From assembly GCA_003259005.1 (NCBI GenBank), contig QLII01000001.1, positions 2,806,501-2,870,500 on the forward strand: a stretch of DNA of 64,000 nucleotides, read 5' to 3'. This stretch comes from Spirosoma telluris (GTDB lineage: Bacteria > Bacteroidota > Bacteroidia > Cytophagales > Spirosomataceae). Under the pieces are notes generated by a model. The model was not told the origin of the DNA, searched no databases, and saw nothing but the letters and a program-made list of their open reading frames with translations. How positions within the stretch are numbered: the stretch's first letter is position 1; each line of letters opens with the position of its first letter. Positions 61,072-64,000 of the stretch are shown here, piece after piece. The position numbers and the translations under genes were made by a program.

Positions 61072-64000
61072 TTAGCGGTTAATGGTCATGTATCGAACAA
61101 ACTTGCGTCCATCGCTCAAAGTAATCACGTAGTAGTACGTGCCATCAGGGACTCCATTCGAGTCTGTAGCACTGATGGCAATACCTGTGTTTGGCTTGCT
61201 ATCCCAATCATTGTGGTAATCGGCGTTGGTGTACACCAGATTTCCCCAGCGGTTGTAGACGTCCAGACTAACGGTTAGGCCAACGGTTCCCCGAATCACG
61301 AACAGATCGTTGATGCCATCCCCGTTGGGCGAGAAACCTTCTGGGATAAAGATAGCCAAATAAGTGGGTGGCAAATTCAATGCCGTCGCTTCACGTTCGT
61401 TCGAGTCGGTTGGGTTACCGTTGCCATTCAGATCCGGGTTCAACCCGCTCGTCGACACATCGCTGACCGTACCCGATTTAGCGATAGCCTGGGCATAAGC
61501 AGAGTTGAGGAAGGTCGTTGTGCTACCACTAGACGCCACATTGACCACCACCTGAATCGTATCGACTTTACCCGCAGCCAGTGTACTGGTGCTGTCACCC
61601 AGAACGATCACGGGGTCAGTACCACCATTGAAGTTCGGATTCAGTTTAAGCGCACTACCCGTTGAGGTAATAATCGGTGCACTAACAATCGTGTAAGTCG
61701 ATCCCGTCTGGCTGTTGAAGACCTTCGAGAGGGTATCACTCACGCTCACGTTCTTCAGTGCATCCGGGCCATAAGCTTTGACCACGATCTGGTAGGTCAC
61801 GTTGAAACTACCATCAGCTTTACGAACCGTATCGCGAACCGACATGGCCACCCCAATATACGAGTTAGACGAGAGACTGTTCAACACAATCGGTGTTGTC
61901 TGACTGTTATTGCGCGGATCCAGGTCATTGTCCGGGTCATCGTTAGTACCCGCCGTCGACACATCTTCGACCACTTCATCGGTCGGCGTTAAGGCCGATG
62001 CCAGCGCTGTGTTGTAGAAGGTCAGCGTATCGGCACTCGTCACATCCACTCGAACAATGAAGCTCAGTGTGGCCTTGGCCCCTACCGCCAGCGTACTGGC
62101 CGAATCAACCAGCATGTTGGTAATCAGCCCCTGACCCGTGTAAGATGGGTTGACTGTTACCGTACCTACTCCTGAGACCGAGATTTGATTGCTCACAATC
62201 AAGGCACCGTGACCAAAGGTTTGGGAGAGGTTATCCACTACCTGCACCTTCTTGAGGTCTACCGTTCCCAGGTTGCTCAGGGCAATTGTGTACGGAATGT
62301 CATAGACACCAGCCGACACCAGCGTTGGCGTACCAACCGACTTAGCGACCCCAAGTAAGCCTTTCGGCAGATCGAAGCGAACCGTTGTCGATACCGACCC
62401 TACTGGGTTTGGATCAAATCCATTATTGGAGATATCCTTCACCGTCTGGCTACCATCGAGCGTGCTGCCTTCAGCTGTTGCCGAGGAGTAGAACGGACCG
62501 CTGTTGCCATTGGTCTTCACGTTTACCACAAACACCACCGTATCCTGCGCACCGGCACCTAAGGTGCTGGCTGCTCCAAGCAGATTCGGTTGTGTATTGC
62601 CATCGTAGGCCGTGTTCGCCACTAGGGTGCTACCGGATCTTACGACGGGCGATCCGACCACGCTATAGGAAGCAGGCGAAGTAAAGACCTTACTCAGGCT
62701 GTCGATCAGGCTTATCCCTTTCAGATCCACATCCCGAAGTTCTTAATCGTCGCTTTATAGGTGACGTTGTACGAACTATCCGGCTGCTGGGCTACGTTGA
62801 CAACCGCCAGAGCTAACCCAATACTTGGGCCTTGAGATGGCGCAGTATTCAGCGTGAAGCTGGCTGCACTTGTGTTGTTGGTAGGATCACCATCATTGTC
62901 AGGATCGGCATCGCCACCGCTGGTCGAGATATCCGATACAGTCGTCAGGCTATTGAAAGCGGCTGCAACACCATAGTTATTGAACGACTTGGTCGAATCA
63001 CCGGCAATCCGTTTCACCGTCACGTTCAGAACCAGTAGCTCTGATTGACCAGGCTTGATGTAGCTAGTCGTGTCAACCATACCACTGTTGCTACCCGTTC
63101 CGGTAAAGGCTGGATTCAGTTTCAACGTAGAGGAACTGTTCGACAGGGTTACTTTCGTATCAACCACCGTGTTTGGCGAGAACGCATAAGCCAGATCATC
63201 CGCTATCTGTACGTGGCGCAACGTGTCATCACCAAAGTTGGTTACTACGAATTGGTACGAAACCTTGATGAGCGAGTCGCCTACCGTTGTTGGTGTACCA
63301 AGTACCGATTTGGCTAAACCAATCAGGCTGTGTTTCTGCGCAGTGGTGTCTTTTACCGTTACACTCGACGTGTTGTTCGCCAGGTTGGTGTCTTTATTAT
63401 CGAGATACGTAATCTCGGCCGTATTGACCACATCCTGACCTTTCACCAGCAATTTAGCGGCAAACACAATCTGTGCAGAAGCACCTGCTTTCAGGCTATC
63501 GATCGTTTGAGTGATCACACCGTTCGACACCTTATACGATGATGATGGTGCAGGCACCAACTCTAATCCTTTAGGCAGTACGTCGCGAACGTCAATGTTC
63601 TTAGCCGTGTGTGGTCCTGCGTTGCTCACCGTGATGGTGTACGTAACAGGCTCACCGTTTTTCACGAAGGCAGCGCTAGCCGTTTTGGCGATGCTAACAT
63701 CTGCGCCAAGTGTATCCGTAGCGCAATTGAAGACCTTAACGACCACTTTAGATGGTTTGCTTAGGCAACCTAGTGCATTTTTCTCAACAATCCAGTAATT
63801 ACCCTCGCACACTGAATCTGGACGAATCACGATGTTTGACGTCGTGCATTCACAAATTCGGTAGATATACGAGCTACCTGGAGTTGTCGAAGAAAGTGCC
63901 GTTGTCAGGTCAACAATTTTCGACGGGCAGGTATTCCGCAAGTTGTGTACCAGCGGAGGCAGAACAGGATCGCTAACCTTCACGACCACATCTTCCGATT
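61072..64000 (-). CDS. Large DUF11-repeat surface protein with type B T9SS sorting domain, 5' end outside window
   Basis: The gene enters from the right edge and ends at TAA 61072-61074; about 976 residues are visible. One base is missing in CCC at 62733-62735 (KNFGDVDLKGISLIDSLSKV). From the N-terminal side: SprB-like or Ig-like part (VVVKVSDPVLPPLVHNLRN), one DUF11 domain (SNAGPHTAKNIDVRDVLPKG), and at least four DUF11-like repeats of about 160 residues, each ending near DxDxxNN or DxNGNGN. The C-terminus IPEGFSPNGDGINDLFVIRG, then DGTYYYVITLSDGRKFVRYM is the CHU_C/gliding type B sorting domain. It should be secreted by the T9SS and shown on the surface, with the downstream PorP as partner. 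Confidence 0.93.

Overview
The window looks like chromosomal DNA of an aerobic Bacteroidota, most likely a Cytophagales of the Spirosoma type. Grounds: a SusC/SusD pair, type IX secretion proteins (two PorP/SprF-like, one OmpA/PorE-like, one large protein with a type B C-terminal sorting domain), a bacterial histone H1-like protein, an SO2930-type diheme cytochrome, an FGE-type (aerobic) sulfatase activator, and moderately G+C-rich housekeeping genes. The genus is an inference. I see no rRNA, tRNA, CRISPR array, insertion sequence or prophage.

The reading frame is broken about 36 times. In 35 of these places adding one base to a short mononucleotide run (mostly G or C) restores a full-length, family-typical protein. 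Consecutive unrelated genes, including housekeeping argG and argC, are affected, so I treat the breaks as sequencing or assembly deletions and annotate each gene at its restored length.

Layout. 1-10 kb: a RidA-like fragment, then a glycan locus on the minus strand (GH29 alpha-L-fucosidase, GH20 beta-hexosaminidase, SusD, SusC) with a divergent DeoR-type regulator; the intergenic region is crowded with TTGCAAA-type words. 10-17 kb: flavin disulfide reductase, ABC-F ATPase, an exported FGE next to a Cys-type sulfatase, and a DMT transporter. 17-22 kb: outer-membrane protein, CheY-like regulator, UDP-galactopyranose mutase (glf), unknown protein, CE15-like esterase. 22-36 kb: mnmE, MpaB/Lcp-like oxygenase, MBL hydrolase, response regulator, GNAT, serine hydrolase, GH13 amylase-like enzyme, a beta-helix/diheme cytochrome pair, lipoprotein, cupin, SRPBCC protein and alpha/beta hydrolase. 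36-41 kb: two very acidic small proteins with a DoxX-like protein, lipoprotein, solitary sufB and three small AT-rich genes. 41-44 kb: FAH hydrolase, fuconolactonase-like amidohydrolase, FGGY kinase. 44-56 kb: argG-argC-GNAT, lipid kinase with a 37-residue membrane protein, fabG-like, SnoaL-like, acyltransferase, MaoC, histone H1-like, alpha-oxoamine synthase, biotin carboxylase, AAA ATPase. 56-64 kb: the T9SS/gliding-type block PorP, OmpA/PorE, PorP and a DUF11-repeat protein that runs off the window.

How they may work together. Fucosidase, hexosaminidase and a GlcNAc-6-sulfatase-like sulfatase suggest degradation of fucosylated, sulfated GlcNAc-containing glycans, with the fuconolactonase and diketo-deoxy-fuconate hydrolase candidates at 41-42.8 kb able to take the released fucose onward. 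The most unusual non-genic signal is a set of long, near-perfect inverted repeats at many gene borders. Their sequences differ but some share words, and several run into the ends of coding regions (mnmE, the MpaB-like gene, the acyltransferase).
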